DNA of 64,000 nt from Pleurodeles waltl. Its lineage: Eukaryota; Chordata; Amphibia; Caudata; Salamandridae. The notes beneath the pieces were generated by a model. The model ran no database searches and was not told the origin of the DNA. It saw only the letters and a program-made list of their open reading frames with translations. Positions within the stretch are counted from its first letter, which is position 1; every line of letters starts with the position of its first letter. Made by a program: the position numbers and the translations under genes. Positions 21,960 through 33,358 of this stretch are shown here, piece by piece. The DNA lies in assembly GCF_031143425.1 (NCBI RefSeq), contig NC_090444.1, positions 1,349,436,323-1,349,500,322 on the forward strand, in the 5' to 3' direction.

Positions 21960-23462
21960 AAATTGCATTGCTCTCATCACCAGAGGATTCAAAGGCCATT
22001 CTTATGCTTCTTTCAAGAGACCCTCTGAAGAAGGACGTCCTTTTCAACGGGACAGCAGGGCTAGTTTGCAAAGGAGCACTTTTTCCCAATTTCTCTGAAG
22101 GAGAGGGCATGGCGGTCTATTCAGTTGTATTTCTGGTGAGGAAAACTACAGAAGGATTTCATCTAGTGATAGATCTGAAGAACTTAAACTATTGCATTCA
22201 AGACATCAAATTCAAAATGTAGATTTTACAACCAATAATTCCTTTGATCCTGTCCCATCATTTCATGATTATGCTAGTCCTTATGGATGCTTACTTGAAT
22301 ATTCTGATAGCAAAGATTCATTGGAAATATCTGTGAGTTGCAGTAGGCAGTCAATATTGGCACTTCAGGGTCCTGACATTCGGCCTAAAATCTGTCCCAA
22401 GAGTCTTCACAAGAATGATAGCACTGGTGGCGACCTATCCACATCTCCAGGGTATCCCAGCATTCCCCTATCTCGATGACTGGTTGGTGCATGCTCCCTC
22501 CACAGGTCACTTTCCAGTTTCTGGGACAAGTGAAAATTGTGTTCAGCTAGCTGGGCCTGTGGTCTAATCTCCCCAAATGTCAGCTTAAGAGGAAAGATTT
22601 GCAGAATCCAGTCAGTCTTTTGTTCAGCAAGTCGGAAGTCCCAGCCAGTCTTTGCATGGAGTTTCAAAGCCACCTGGCGTTATGTGTTCACAGTGCTGTG
22701 AGCTCGTTGTCATGACCATATTTCCCCCGAATGTTCAGTCATTGGACACCATGATTCCTCTTTCACCAGATTTACAGAAGGTGCTAGAATGGTGGATGAA
22801 CACACAGAACTTGCAAAGGTGTGTGGAAATGCACCCTCCGTACCCTTTAGTTCTAACTACAGATGCCAGTCAGGAGGTGTGGGCAGCTACTGTCTATCTT
22901 GTCAATTCAAGAGTTCTCTTCTAGGTGAGAGGAGATCATGGTGGGATCTAGCAGCAGTTCACAGGGACTGCTGCATTTCAGGACATTAATGTTTCAGAAG
23001 CATGTGTTTGTGAGCACAGCCAACACCTTCTCAGTGGCTTATACAAACTGCCAGGGGATCACTTGTTCCAGAGCTCTCAACCATTTGGCAACAGCATTGA
23101 GCTCCTGGGAGGAGATAAATCTTCGAAGTTTATTGACAGTTCAGATCATGGGGGATGGACAACAGACAAGTGGACTTGTTGAGCAGAGACTTCCCCTTTT
23201 CCAAGAATCAGTCTTTATCACGGACTGTGTAAGAAGGATATATAAGAGGTTTGGAACCCTGTTCCTCAATCTCTTTGCCTCAAAGGACAGTGCTGTAGTG
23301 CACACACACCGCTCCCGGTTTTGTGGAAAGGAAGCCTGGGAAATGGATGCTTCATTAGTGATGGCATTCTCGACGTTTCCTCTGTTCCTCAGGGCTCTGG
23401 GTAGGATTCAGCAGGAGAGGGCGAACATAATCTTAGTGGTTCCCTTTTGGCCTTGCCGCTAA
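21960..23462 (+). pseudogene. DIRS2 reverse transcriptase-RNase H region, broken
   Basis: Pieces in three frames: the RT fingers (FLVRKTTEGFHLVIDLKNLN, 22130-22195), a palm region near 22300-22480, the connection with a segment also found at 25885-25960, RNase H (TTDASQEVWAATVYL near 22858-22905) and the DIRS C-terminal domain (LFASKDSAVVH, FSTFPLFLRAL, NIILVVPFWP; 22938-23462). The domain order matches DIRS1. No functional enzyme is possible. Confidence 0.85.
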
Positions 23463-23599
23463 AGGTTCTCAATCCTGAAGTCCATGCCCAAGAGTCCCCC
23501 TTGGATCTTTAATTTGTTTCTTAATCTTCTGACATCCACTCTCTTCCTCTCCCAAATCTCTCGGTTTGGGGGCTGAGAGTTTAATTTTGTTTAAAAGGG

Positions 23600-24560
23600 C
23601 CATCCGAATAATTTGATTACTACTATCCAGACCTCAATAGGAAGTTCTATATTTAAGCCTTATTCTAAGCATTGGGTTACATTTGATTAATGGTGTTCCA
23701 AACATGCTCTTTCCTCACCCACTTGTTCCATTTCTTCAGTGTCGCAGTTCTTGAGGGAGGGTTTTCATCGCAATCTTTCCATTTCTGCTCTGACGGTGCA
23801 ATGGTTTGCTATTAAACCTTTAGGGAATTTTCCAAACCTCAGGGTGAGATTGATTCTGTAGTCTTCAGGGTATTTAGAAGTTTCTCCATTTCTAAACCTC
23901 TTCTTCCACCACATGTTCCATCTTCGGCTCTTGCTTCGGTTTTTACGACTCTATAGGGTCCTCTCTTTGAACATTAGACTCTGTAGACTTGAAGTTTTTG
24001 TCCTTTACGGTGTGTTTTATGGTGGCTGTTACATCAAGTCAGAGTATTGGTGAACCTTTGTCTGTCCCTCCCTTTCTTAGGTTCTTTGAAGATGGCATTA
24101 TTTTGAGACCTGTCCTTGCCTTCATTTGAAGGTCAACTCTTCTTCCCGTGCTTCACAAGAGTACATTCTTGCTTTCTTACCTTCATATTCTACAGAGGAG
24201 TAGTGTGCCTTTCCTACTTTGGATAGTTTTAGAGATATTTCTGTTTATCTTAACAGATCCCAGGAGTTCACAAGGTCTAACCATCTCTTTATGACTTGCA
24301 AGCAAGACAAGGAAGAAAAGCCACAGAAATGATGTGAAGCATGTGGATTAAATCCACCATCATTTAGGCAAATCAATTTGATGATGTTCAGAATGTGTTT
24401 CAAGGCAGATCAACAAGAGGCATGGTCACTTCTTGGCTGTAACTGCAGGGAGTACCTATAATGGAGATTTGCAGAGCTGCCTTAGACAATACCTTTGCCA
24501 GACACTACAGATTGAGTAATGTTGAAAATCAGACAAACTTTAGTGTTGGGGTTTTAATGT
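23600..24560 (+). pseudogene. DIRS2 tyrosine recombinase remnant
   Basis: Short stretches resemble the recombinase N-terminus (SISSVSQFLREGFHRNLS, about 23738-23795) and a C-terminal region ending near 24525. Stops are frequent, and catalytic residues cannot be followed with certainty. Confidence 0.6.
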
Positions 24561-24682
24561 TTTGATTCTTCTTTATTATTTTTCACTGATTTACTTTCGT
24601 GTTAAGTGTGCATGAAATCATGGATGTGCATAGTTACTGTTTACTTTGTCGCAGTCAATGGCTTTGTACTTTGCAATACCGC

Positions 24683-24790
24683 AAATGTAATGACTGGGAT
24701 GAGGACGAGGGACACAGAGGTAACCTCTTGATTTACTTCCTGGTAATGTTCATTACTCTTAGTCCTACTTTTCTTTGTCACAGTCATTAA
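24683..24790. repeat. DIRS2 internal complementary region
   Basis: CGCAAATGTAATGACTGGGA...GGGACACAGAGGTAA pairs with the left terminus near 20165-20215. TTCATTACTC...CTTTGTCACAGTCATT pairs with the right terminus near 24936-24985. The two blocks abut around 24745-24752, which places the element ends. Confidence 0.82.
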
Positions 24791-24985
24791 AACATTCCTT
24801 AGCTTTTGACATAGCTTGGTTATGACAGGAGGATTCTGGGAATTTTAACCAAGATCTAGCACCCAGGAGGGCAGTTGTGGGTTTATTTCCAAATACCAAT
24901 TTTCCTTTATTCCTCTCTGGAGATGGGATCACCTCAAATGTAATGACTGTGAAGAGTAGCACAAAGAGTAATGAAAAGACCAATA

Positions 24986-25879
24986 AGTAAGCAAGACATT
25001 CCCTTCTCCTACTGTCATTTTTTCTCTCCTTTCTACCATTCACTCTTTTTTCGTTTATCCCTTTCCTTTCTCTTGGCCATGTTTCCCTTTTCCTCTACTC
25101 CCATCCTACCCAATTCTCCCTTTCTAAAGTGCAAAACCAAAGCTAGACTTTGTGTTTAAAAATTTGTAATAATTATATGTGCATGTGAGCTCTAAATAAC
25201 GCCAGCTGGTGGGCCTCATCCCATCTTTGAACGTCAGTGCCGCTGTACCACAGATAGCAATACCCATTTCTAATGGATTATGCTATTGGCCATGCTGTTG
25301 CTGGGGGTGGCCCCAAAGCTATGGTGGAGGAGCGTCACCCCACTGCTAATAAGCCAGCAGAAAAATAAAATGATATAATATTATCATTTTTTTCTGCTGT
25401 ATAGGCTGGGCCAGCGTCCTCCGTGTCAGGGCGGAGTCAGAGTAGTGGTGCACTCTAGTGCGCATGTCAGTTTGGCCGGCTGTCTGAGGCTGGCCAAACT
25501 GACATGCGCACCTAGAACTCTCCACCCAACTGGTTTGCACAGCCTTGTGGAGACCAAGTGCAGACTTCCACTCCCTCCCTGAGTGGCATTTCAGCTTGCT
25601 CAGGTCAATCCTGGTAAGAGCATGAGAGAAGCGTCTGGATTGGGTTGGGTTGGTTGGGGAGGCTAGGAAAGGAAGCACTGAGGTGGGAATTGCCGTGGCA
25701 AGGCCGCAGGAGCAGCAGAGGCGAGGCATAAGGTAAGTACATTTTTAATTTGCGTTAAAAAAAAAAAAGTTTTATTTATGATTAACCCCAACCCCCACCG
25801 AACCCTCCCCCCCCCCACACCCACCCTCGGGTGCTGTGTGCTGCCCCGTCTGTCCTGCCTGGTAGCAGCTGACACTGGC
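24986..25879. other. Unassigned sequence with a strong hairpin and homopolymer tracts
   Basis: It contains a 20 bp perfect stem (listed separately), a weaker hairpin around 25365-25395 (AATGATATAATATTATCATT) and mixed A and C runs near 25755-25815. No coding frame. Confidence 0.5.
25458..25511. repeat. 20 bp perfect stem-loop
   Basis: GTGCGCATGTCAGTTTGGCC at 25458-25477 is the exact reverse complement of 25492-25511, with a 14 nt loop. It may be the core of a small foldback element. Confidence 0.9.
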
Positions 25880-26040
25880 TGTTGCCCAGTCAGGCTTTGC
25901 ATGGAGATTCAAGGCCACGTGGTGTCATTTGTTCACAGTACAGTTGGTTCATCGTCATCAGACAGTTGTATTGTGGGTGAGAGTATTGGTGCAAATCGGG
26001 GTGTATAGAGGGGTTTTAGCAATCAAGGGTAGGATACGGC
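25880..26040 (+). mobile_element. DIRS fragment
   Basis: The segment with CTTTGCATGGAGATTCAAGG resembles 22640-22725 of DIRS2 in order and wording (TTTGCATGGAGTTTCAAAGC, then a GTGTTCACAGT-type word). It encodes the same RT-connection peptide. It is a short detached piece. Confidence 0.65.
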
Positions 26041-27239
26041 TGCTCAGTGCCTGCTTGGTACAGAGTTTTTTGTTTTTTAAAAACAAACTATTTATAATTT
26101 TGTCATTACAAGAGAAAACAAACAAAAATAGCACAGACTGCTTCCATTACTTCGAAGCTAGTAGTTACATGCATATCTATCTTTCAGCCTGTCTGGGGTT
26201 GTGGAAGTGGTGAATTTGTTGGATACTGTGTCCACCCCACTGTTCACCACAGTCACTGCGGGCAGCCTCCCTGTACGTGTGCTTTTGGTGGATCAGGTCA
26301 ATGGATAGCCAATAGTTATGCAAGGGCCAAGATGTGTGTGGTTGGAGCTCTGCGTATAATTCACTAGTGGTATCACAGTATATAAGACTGATGAATGTAT
26401 GGGGTCAAGTTTGGCTGTAGTTGCCGGTGTTATATATATACCTGTCGTAAGAACTTGTAATGTATGAGCCTGTGACGGTGATTCATTAAGACCAACTGAG
26501 TTTGTGAGCAGCACGCAGTACAGATTTTATTTGTGATCGGGCTTCCTATGTCCGCCTCCCATATGGAATGCAACTTGGCATCATGTGCTAGTAGCAGGTT
26601 TAGGAACGCTTGGTATAAGTGAGACACCAGTTTGTCCCCTTCAGCGTCCATGATAAGTAGAGTAAGGGGCTGAAAATCGTCTGGTGCTAGGGGGTAAATG
26701 GGGATCAGTGCCTTCAGGGCGCTTTAGAGGTGCCGGAGTACAAAGTGGTCCATATTGGTTGCAGTGATAAATCTGGTGTCTTCCATCCTTGAAAACACGT
26801 GCCCCTATCCCCTCCCCCGCAGGAACAGGTCACCAAAGGTGTGGAGAGAGAATCTGGATAATGTGTGTTGGACTAGCATTTCCCTCTTGATAGGGAGCCA
26901 TGAATTGTTATGAAGGGGAAGTGCAAGGGAGGAGAGATGGTCCACGTGGAGCAGTCAGGTAAGTTTGCACCATGCCCAACAGATGGTTGAATCTGTTTGT
27001 ATGTCGTTTGGGTCCAACTGGTATCCAGCTGGGAGGAGGGATTGTAGGGAGCTGGGTAAATAAGATCTCTTTCAGGTATGCCGAATTGTAACCTGGTGCC
27101 CGGGTGGTACCAGTGGAATGCAAAGTAACCTTGTGCGACTAGGTAGTAGTGTTGGAAATATGAAACTCCCATACTGCTGCGTTCATAGGGAAGTGTCAAT
27201 ACGTCCCAGCGAATCCTGGGAAGTTTATTCGCCCAAATC

Positions 27240-28700
27240 AGTCATGTAAGTAGGCTCTGAAGTTCTGAGAAGAACAAGTTGTAGAGTGGTATGAGAATGT
27301 TCATGAATAGATATAGAAATCGAGCGAGGACAACCATTTTTATAACGGCTATATGGCCCACCATCGATAGGGGAAGGCAGACCCACTGCTCCACCTGTGT
27401 GGACAATTTGTCAGGGGCAGTCCCATAATTAAGTCGAATCAATTGATCCTTTTCTCGGTGCACATACACTCACAGATATTTGACATGATCATCGACCCAT
27501 GTCAGGGGGAAAAAGTGACCTACCAGGGATTGTCGTGGTTGTAAGTGGGAAGAGTTCAGACTTGGACCAATTGACTCAGATCCCAGAGTAGGTATCAAAG
27601 CAAGCCACTTCTGTAGAACAGGGTCCAGATTGTCCCCAGGATTCCTTAAGAACAGTAGTATATCATCTGCATATAGTGATATGAGCAATGGGCCTGTTTT
27701 GAATTGTAACCCTCTGTGCATATCTTTTCTTGGAGATGGTGCACCAATCGGTCAATAGCGATAATAAATAGTAGGGGGGGGCAGTGGTCACCCCTGCCGC
27801 ATGCCTCGTAAATTCGGAAAGTGCAGTGACAAGGTGTCATTAACTCTGATTCTGGCTGATGGTTCGGAGTATAGGAGTTTGATCAGGGAAAGGAAGCCAC
27901 GGGGACGCCCAACCTATGGAGAGTTGCCACTAGGAATGGCTACTCCACCGAGTTGAACGCCTTCTCTGCATCCAGTAGGGCCACTGCTGCAGGATTGGTG
28001 GGTGAGATTCTGTTGAGTGTAGCGAACAGTGTATGAAGGTTGATAGCTGTAACTCGATGAGAGGCAAAGCCTAATTGGACCAACGTAATAACACTATCCA
28101 TCAGTAGGGATAACTGCATTGCTAGTTCTTCAGCCAGGGTTTTGTTATAGAAGTTTAACAGTGATGTGGGGCGATATGAGCTAGCTGCATTTTGTGCGGT
28201 CCTTACCTGCTTGGGCAAAAGTGTGATTACTGCCTCTCTCATTGTAGGCAGTAGATTACCAGATTCCAGTGCCTCGGTGTACACTTCTAGTAGGTGTGGT
28301 GCTAGTATGTTTTTATATATGCCTTGTAAAAGGTGCCAGTGAAGCCATTGAGGCTAGGGACTTTAGAGTCACTCAAGGACTCTATTGCATGGATGATTTC
28401 CTTGCATGTGAATGGTTTACTCAGAAACTGCTGTTGCGCGCTCGTGAGCCACACCATGGCCACTTCATCAAGATATTGTGTCAGGGTGGGAGCATCTGTG
28501 GTTGGAAGTGTATAGCTGCTTGTAATAGGTGAGGAATTCAGATTGTATCCCTGGGGTGTTGGTTAAATGCATACCATCAGCAGAATATAGTTCTGATATG
28601 TGCAAAGAGATTCTGGAGGGTTTTAGTAGGGTCGCTGGGGTACGGCCCGGCCGGTATCCCTCCCTGACCACTGAGCGTAAATGTAATTGCCTAAATAATG
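27240..28700 (-). pseudogene. L1 copy 1 reverse transcriptase
   Basis: Pieces carry motifs of the L1 clade: a pre-RT linker (YYKQLYTSN, 28671-28468), the first RT block (SSYRPTSLLNFYNKTLAEEL and ALLDAEKAFNSVE, 28284-27940, with the first catalytic Asp), PPLLFIIAIDRLVHHL (27840-27646) and a region just after where ISLYADDILLFL gives the catalytic Y-A-D-D (27721-27470). A frameshift separates each block. The family nicks target DNA and copies its own RNA there. Confidence 0.88.
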
Positions 28701-28864
28701 TGCTATGTGCTCAGCGAGATGTCTAAACTCCTCCATAAGGGAGACCTTTTGCTCGGGCTAGGTTGTATGTGTTGGGTTGAGTTGTGTATGTTGCTTCTCA
28801 TCAGTGCTGTCCATTTCCAATAATGTCCCCTCCACTCTAGACAACCTATTATATATGTCGCGCA

Positions 28865-29735
28865 GGACCCCTCCAGTTTCGTAACACCACTGATTGCCAC
28901 AGTAGTTCCTGGCAATGAACAAAACTACTTAGTGTGCCAATATGCTCCTTGTGGAAGAGCAGATTGTGATCACTCACAGTAAAGCCAGCCGATAGACCGA
29001 GAGAGAAATAGAAGTTTAATAAAAACAAAATGTCTTTGTTAATGCTGGACCTAATTAGGGACCCAATTCTTAAAGAAAAACACAAAAGTGCACCCATGGT
29101 ACATGTCTTTGAATTAGTGGCTTTCATGAATTCACAAGAACTTACAGAAGTAGACCAGAAAATCGTACTCCAAGAAAATATTTGTGAACTGTGTTTGAGC
29201 ACGAGTAAATATGCGTGTGTAGATTTGCTTGTGTGAAAATTTGTTGAGCGTTTACAAGGTCACTTTCCTCCACCCACTTTTTTACCAACCCTGGAAGAAC
29301 TTCTACTTCTGCCATTGTCAGGAGTACATTTCTAACCTTTTTCATTATGGGAAAAGATTAGAGAAGAGCTGGTGAAAATCCTTAAAACATACAAGTTGGT
29401 AGGTTTGCGGACTCAGACATTCCAGCCCTGGAACTATTGATTACTGCTTCTTCCAGGCCCAGTGTAGATTTGAGGAAAGGTGGTAAAATTGCTTTAGTAG
29501 GGTTTGAAAATGCAAGTATTCAAGCCCTACTCTAGTAGTAGCCCTAGCCTAATTAGAGAGGCTGTTATCAGAGCTCTTACATAAAGAGATTGCTGCCATA
29601 GTTTTTCACCGCACTACATGGCACCAAAGGGACAAGTAGATTTTTTGTTTACAGGACAAGTAGATTTAAGAAGCAACCTGTCCCAAGGACAAGTACATAT
29701 TTTATTAGATTCCAGACCCCTGCAGACCCCTCTTG
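28865..29735. mobile_element. Unclassified insertion inside L1 copy 1
   Basis: The L1 frame stops matching at both edges. At the right it carries a repeated phrase GGACAAGTAGATTT / GGACAAGTACAT (29630-29700). No coding frame or clear terminal repeats are seen. Boundaries are approximate (within about 20 bp). Confidence 0.5.
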
Positions 29736-30325
29736 TGTACGCCTTGAATGCCTCTCATGGGGTGGCGTGACAGGTCACCGTACCTTTATTAAGATCAAAG
29801 TATTCTGTAAGCGTCGTATGAAGTTCAGTATGAAAGAGCATGTCTTGAAGTGCGAGTGTGGGAAATCTCCATCTGCGCTCATGAGGAACGGACTGTGGGA
29901 TTCTGCAAGACAGCTTGACCAGGGAATTGTCTGACAGCGTGCATGGTAGATGTGTGATGGGGCTGACTCAGAGTGAGGTGACAGTTGAAACTAGCCAATA
30001 TTCTATATGCATCCATGTGTTGAGGGGCCGAATAGAATGTGTAAGCCAAGCTGTGCAGGTGTTGAATGCGCCAGGTGTCTTGCAGCCCATGGGGTTCACA
30101 ATTGTCCTGCAGTATCCTCAAGGAGCGATGTTTGGTGGAGGGATGTACGTCTGTAGTGTCTTGCAGTGCATCCATAACCATATTAAAATCACCTCCTACA
30201 ATAATGTGATCTGCTGCCATATGGTCTATTTCTGACTGCAGGTCTTGGAAAAAATCAGGGTAATCTGTGTTGGGGGCATAAACATTAACCAACAAACCCC
30301 AATACCCAGCCAGTGACACCGCCAC
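29735..30325 (-). pseudogene. L1 copy 1 endonuclease fragment
   Basis: The open frame (148 codons) includes LLVNVYAPNTDYPDFF and IIVGGDFNMVMD, the central blocks of the apurinic-type endonuclease of L1 elements. The N-terminal catalytic part is missing, and the end reads on in another frame to about 29735. Confidence 0.85.
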
Positions 30326-30359
30326 TTATATAAATATCTGCCTGCTTGTCTGCCGAGGT

Positions 30360-31295
30360 AGTTTTTTAAATTATCTTTTTATTGAGTTTTATGATATATA
30401 TAAATCCAACAAGTAAAGAGAAAATGAAGAAGAGAAGTAGCAAAGACCGCACATTTACATTTACATTGCTCCTTTGGTGGTTGCACGAGAATCAAGGGGG
30501 TTGAGGGGTGAACCTGTGGGGGACACCGTTAATTAGTCACAGTGGCCGCGGGACCAATGTCCCATTATGATACACATTACATCACAAGTGCATCTATTAA
30601 CATGTGAACATCATATACAATGTATGAAATGAGGATCCCTGCTGGCATGTGTAGTCAAAATGTTACAATACTGAGGTGTTTGTTCGACCTATGTCGTACG
30701 CAGGAGAAATCATATATTAATCAGTGTGAGTACAAATGAGTGTTAGCCACAGCCTCAGTCCATATGGCAAGGTGGGCCCAATCTCAAGAGGCGCTCCCGT
30801 ACGATAAGTGTTCTCAATGTAACACCACAGCATGGAGAGTACCACTTTACAGGCCTGTAAGGGGTCACAGTCTAATTATACTTTTGGGGGCAGCGGAGAG
30901 ACTATCACGTTTAAATGAGGGTTTAACAATGTGTGTTGTTCATGGGAGTCGGGGGACGCTTTTAGCTTCTAGTTTACTGATGTATGTATTCCATATATCG
31001 CTTCCTCCTAGTGCTAGGCCCCTGCGCATCAACGTTCTTAGTACTTCCGCCTATGCTTGTGCTAGCTGTAGCAGGGAGTGTAGCCATCTGGGGATGTCAG
31101 CTGCGAAAGCGCCTTCTAACCCATGGCGATGGCGATGAGGCGTTTAAAGGTGGTAAATGCCATGTCTATAAATCTGTGGAGGTGTTTGTCTTCGCGTTTT
31201 CTGTATCGTAGCCCAAATAAACAGGATTCAGGACTGGGAGTCAACGTGTGGTCTGTTATGTCAGATGTGATCTCTGTTCCGGCCACGTAGCAGCA
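30360..31295 (-). mobile_element. L1-type LINE, copy 2 (3' end)
   Basis: The minus strand begins near 31295 with an ORF2 C-terminal peptide (CLFGLRYRKREDKHLHRFID, AFTTFKRLIAIAMG; 31304-31116) and ends near 30360 with a 3' untranslated region closing in AATAAAAAGATAATTTAAAA. It abuts the cut endonuclease of copy 1, so it probably inserted there as a 5'-truncated copy. Confidence 0.75.
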
Positions 31296-31329
31296 ACTCA
31301 CCAAAACCTGAAAAATAAAGGTGATTTGT

Positions 31330-31903
31330 GGTAGCCTAAATGCATGATACTCTGACTCCTCAGGTAAGTCATGGTTGACAGACTGTGCCCTTTTCTCTCA
31401 GTTACACAGCGTACTTACACATGCAGACAGGCAGAGAGATGCAGGACGAGTTTCAATGTATTTATTGAAATGACTGCATTCTGTGATGAAATACATGAGC
31501 TGTGATTAGTAGGAGTATGAAACATGACATAGTGAGAATCGTGACCATTGGGGAGAAATAGATGAAAAGTCACACCATCCTGAAATGATCATGTGTCTGA
31601 GGATTCCTACCTACGCCCTATTCTCTACATGAGAGCATAACAGTGTTAGCTTTGTATGTCCATACAAGTCTTATGAGAGGAGCCCCCACCCCTTGCCTGA
31701 GAAATAGGTCAGGGCCTTGCCTTTTGGTCTGCTCGGCAGTCCTCCTGGTTAGATGGGAAGATAAGGCCAAAATCAGCAAAGCTGCAACAAAGTTGCACAC
31801 AGCATAAGATGGCTTATCTGGATGGAATGTCCTCTCTAACCTCCTTTTGCCTGTGTTGTGTTTTTATAACAAAACAGGTTGTGTTCTGAGAACAGGCCTG
31901 ACA
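31330..31903 (-). mobile_element. Probable 3' LTR of ERV2
   Basis: On the minus strand it starts TGTCAGGCCTGTTCTC at 31903, after a purine-leaning stretch, and carries AATAAATACATTG (about 31463-31451) as a polyadenylation signal. The end near 31330 is a guess. No second LTR is available for comparison. Confidence 0.5.
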
Positions 31904-33358
31904 TTGTGTGTCCGGGACTCCTTACTCTTGTAGCAGCAATACTAAGTAAATTATTGTGCATAAATATAACAGCTTTGAGCAGAGTACAGAATGAAATGCT
32001 TACAAATGCAGATAAATGTGGAACATGCACAAAATACATGTACTAAGAATGGCAGCTGATAAAACGTAAAAGCAACTAGCTGAAAAGCTAGCTGTGATAA
32101 AATATGATAAAATGAATAAAAGCAAATAAAATGTGTGCTTGCCTTAAAGGCACAGGCTATGGGCCTGAAGGCTAAAATATGGGTGCCAAACCTAGGAGCT
32201 AAAAAGTGAACCCACAAAACACTCCACGTTGTCTGTACAAGAGTGCAGGGTCCAGTACTTAAAATGAACTACACTAAACTACTTAGTAAAAGCTTACTAG
32301 AATGTTCATAAAAGGAGATAAAAATGTCAGAGTCAACAAGAAAACCAAGTTGAAAGATGGCTGAATCAAAAAACAATTTTGAAAAAAAAGAAAGCAAATT
32401 AACAGTAGTTGTGACCTTGCAGGAAAACTCTAATGTCATCAATGCAGATCGAATCCAGGAAAGATCCCATTTCAGCAGGCGATAGGTTGACCAGCACATT
32501 AGACATGAGATCCAAGGAGCACGCACGTTTAGTTGTTCTAGCCAGGGAGGCAGAGTTCCTTGCAGTGCCAGATGTTGGAGCCACTAAGTCCACAAGGAGC
32601 AGCTCATAAGAAGCGTCTCAATACAGTCACAATCTCAACTACCATATCCGGCAATTAACCCTTTTCGAGTACAACATCAGATCTGTATCCAAAGAAGGTA
32701 CATGCTCAACAGCAAGACACACCTCTAGTGCATATTCAAAAGGGCACCACAAACAACCGAAGACAGGCTGCACACAATAGCGAAATGGCTGGAACGATGG
32801 TGACCAATTCAAGTCAAGTTCTTCCAACACTGCTGCTCCAAAGTACTGCATCATGCAAATGTTTCAAACACAAAGTAAATTGGAATGTTGAAATGGGCAA
32901 ATTAATAAAGTATTAGCCAGACTGATGATGGAATTTCAGCCACAGTAAAAAGCTACTTTTTTAACTTCTCGATGTTAAGCATGATGTAACTAGTTTCTTC
33001 CTTCACCATTATTTGTTGTTGTTGCATCAAGTTCAAAGTGGCAAATAACCCCAGAGAGTCAACATGCTGTCAGGGTACGCAGCCATTTCTAAGAACTGAT
33101 AATGTCCAACTTACTGCATATTGGACCTACGTTGACTCTGTTAATCATAGAAAGTGACTTGTTGTTTTGAATAATGTCAATTTCAGAGGACACAATGTTA
33201 TTTAATGCATAAATGCGGTTGTACAAGGTATCAATACCATCATCGACAACAGCTAGAGCTTTCTCCATATTTTCCTTATCAATCTGCTTTAAATGGGCTG
33301 CGGCTTCCGTTTGCGAAAGCTTCCATATTTCATTATATATTACATATAAGAAATGATT
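31904..33358 (-). other. Decayed ERV2 env 3' part and non-coding spacer
   Basis: Short minus-strand frames rich in Phe, Ser and Cys appear (32854-32639, 32526-32269, 32217-31951), but none can be tied to a defined domain. Treated as degenerate envelope and untranslated sequence. Confidence 0.4.

Larger units (their letters stand above)
20160..24985 (+). mobile_element. DIRS-type retrotransposon 2 (older, plus strand)
   Basis: It has the same build as DIRS1 but on the other strand and more decayed. The left terminal segment (about 20165-20225, with GTCATTACATTTGAGGCGAT) and right terminal segment (about 24915-24985, with CACCTCAAATGTAATGAC) are inverted. An internal complementary region at about 24683-24790 first matches the complement of the left end (GAGGGACACAGAGGTAA) and then that of the right end (TTCATTACTCTTAGTCC). 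Gag, RT-RNase H and recombinase regions follow in order with many stops. It is a different DIRS family from DIRS1, judged by the termini. Confidence 0.87.
26160..30335 (-). mobile_element. L1-type LINE, copy 1 (ORF2, 5'-truncated and interrupted)
   Basis: Minus-strand ORF2 from the endonuclease (30325-29735) through the reverse transcriptase (28700-27240) to the C-terminal region (27200-26160, with KLHSIWEADIGSPIT). About 0.87 kb of foreign sequence sits between endonuclease and RT (28865-29735). The 5' part of the endonuclease is cut where L1 copy 2 begins. Stops and frameshifts occur throughout. Confidence 0.87.
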
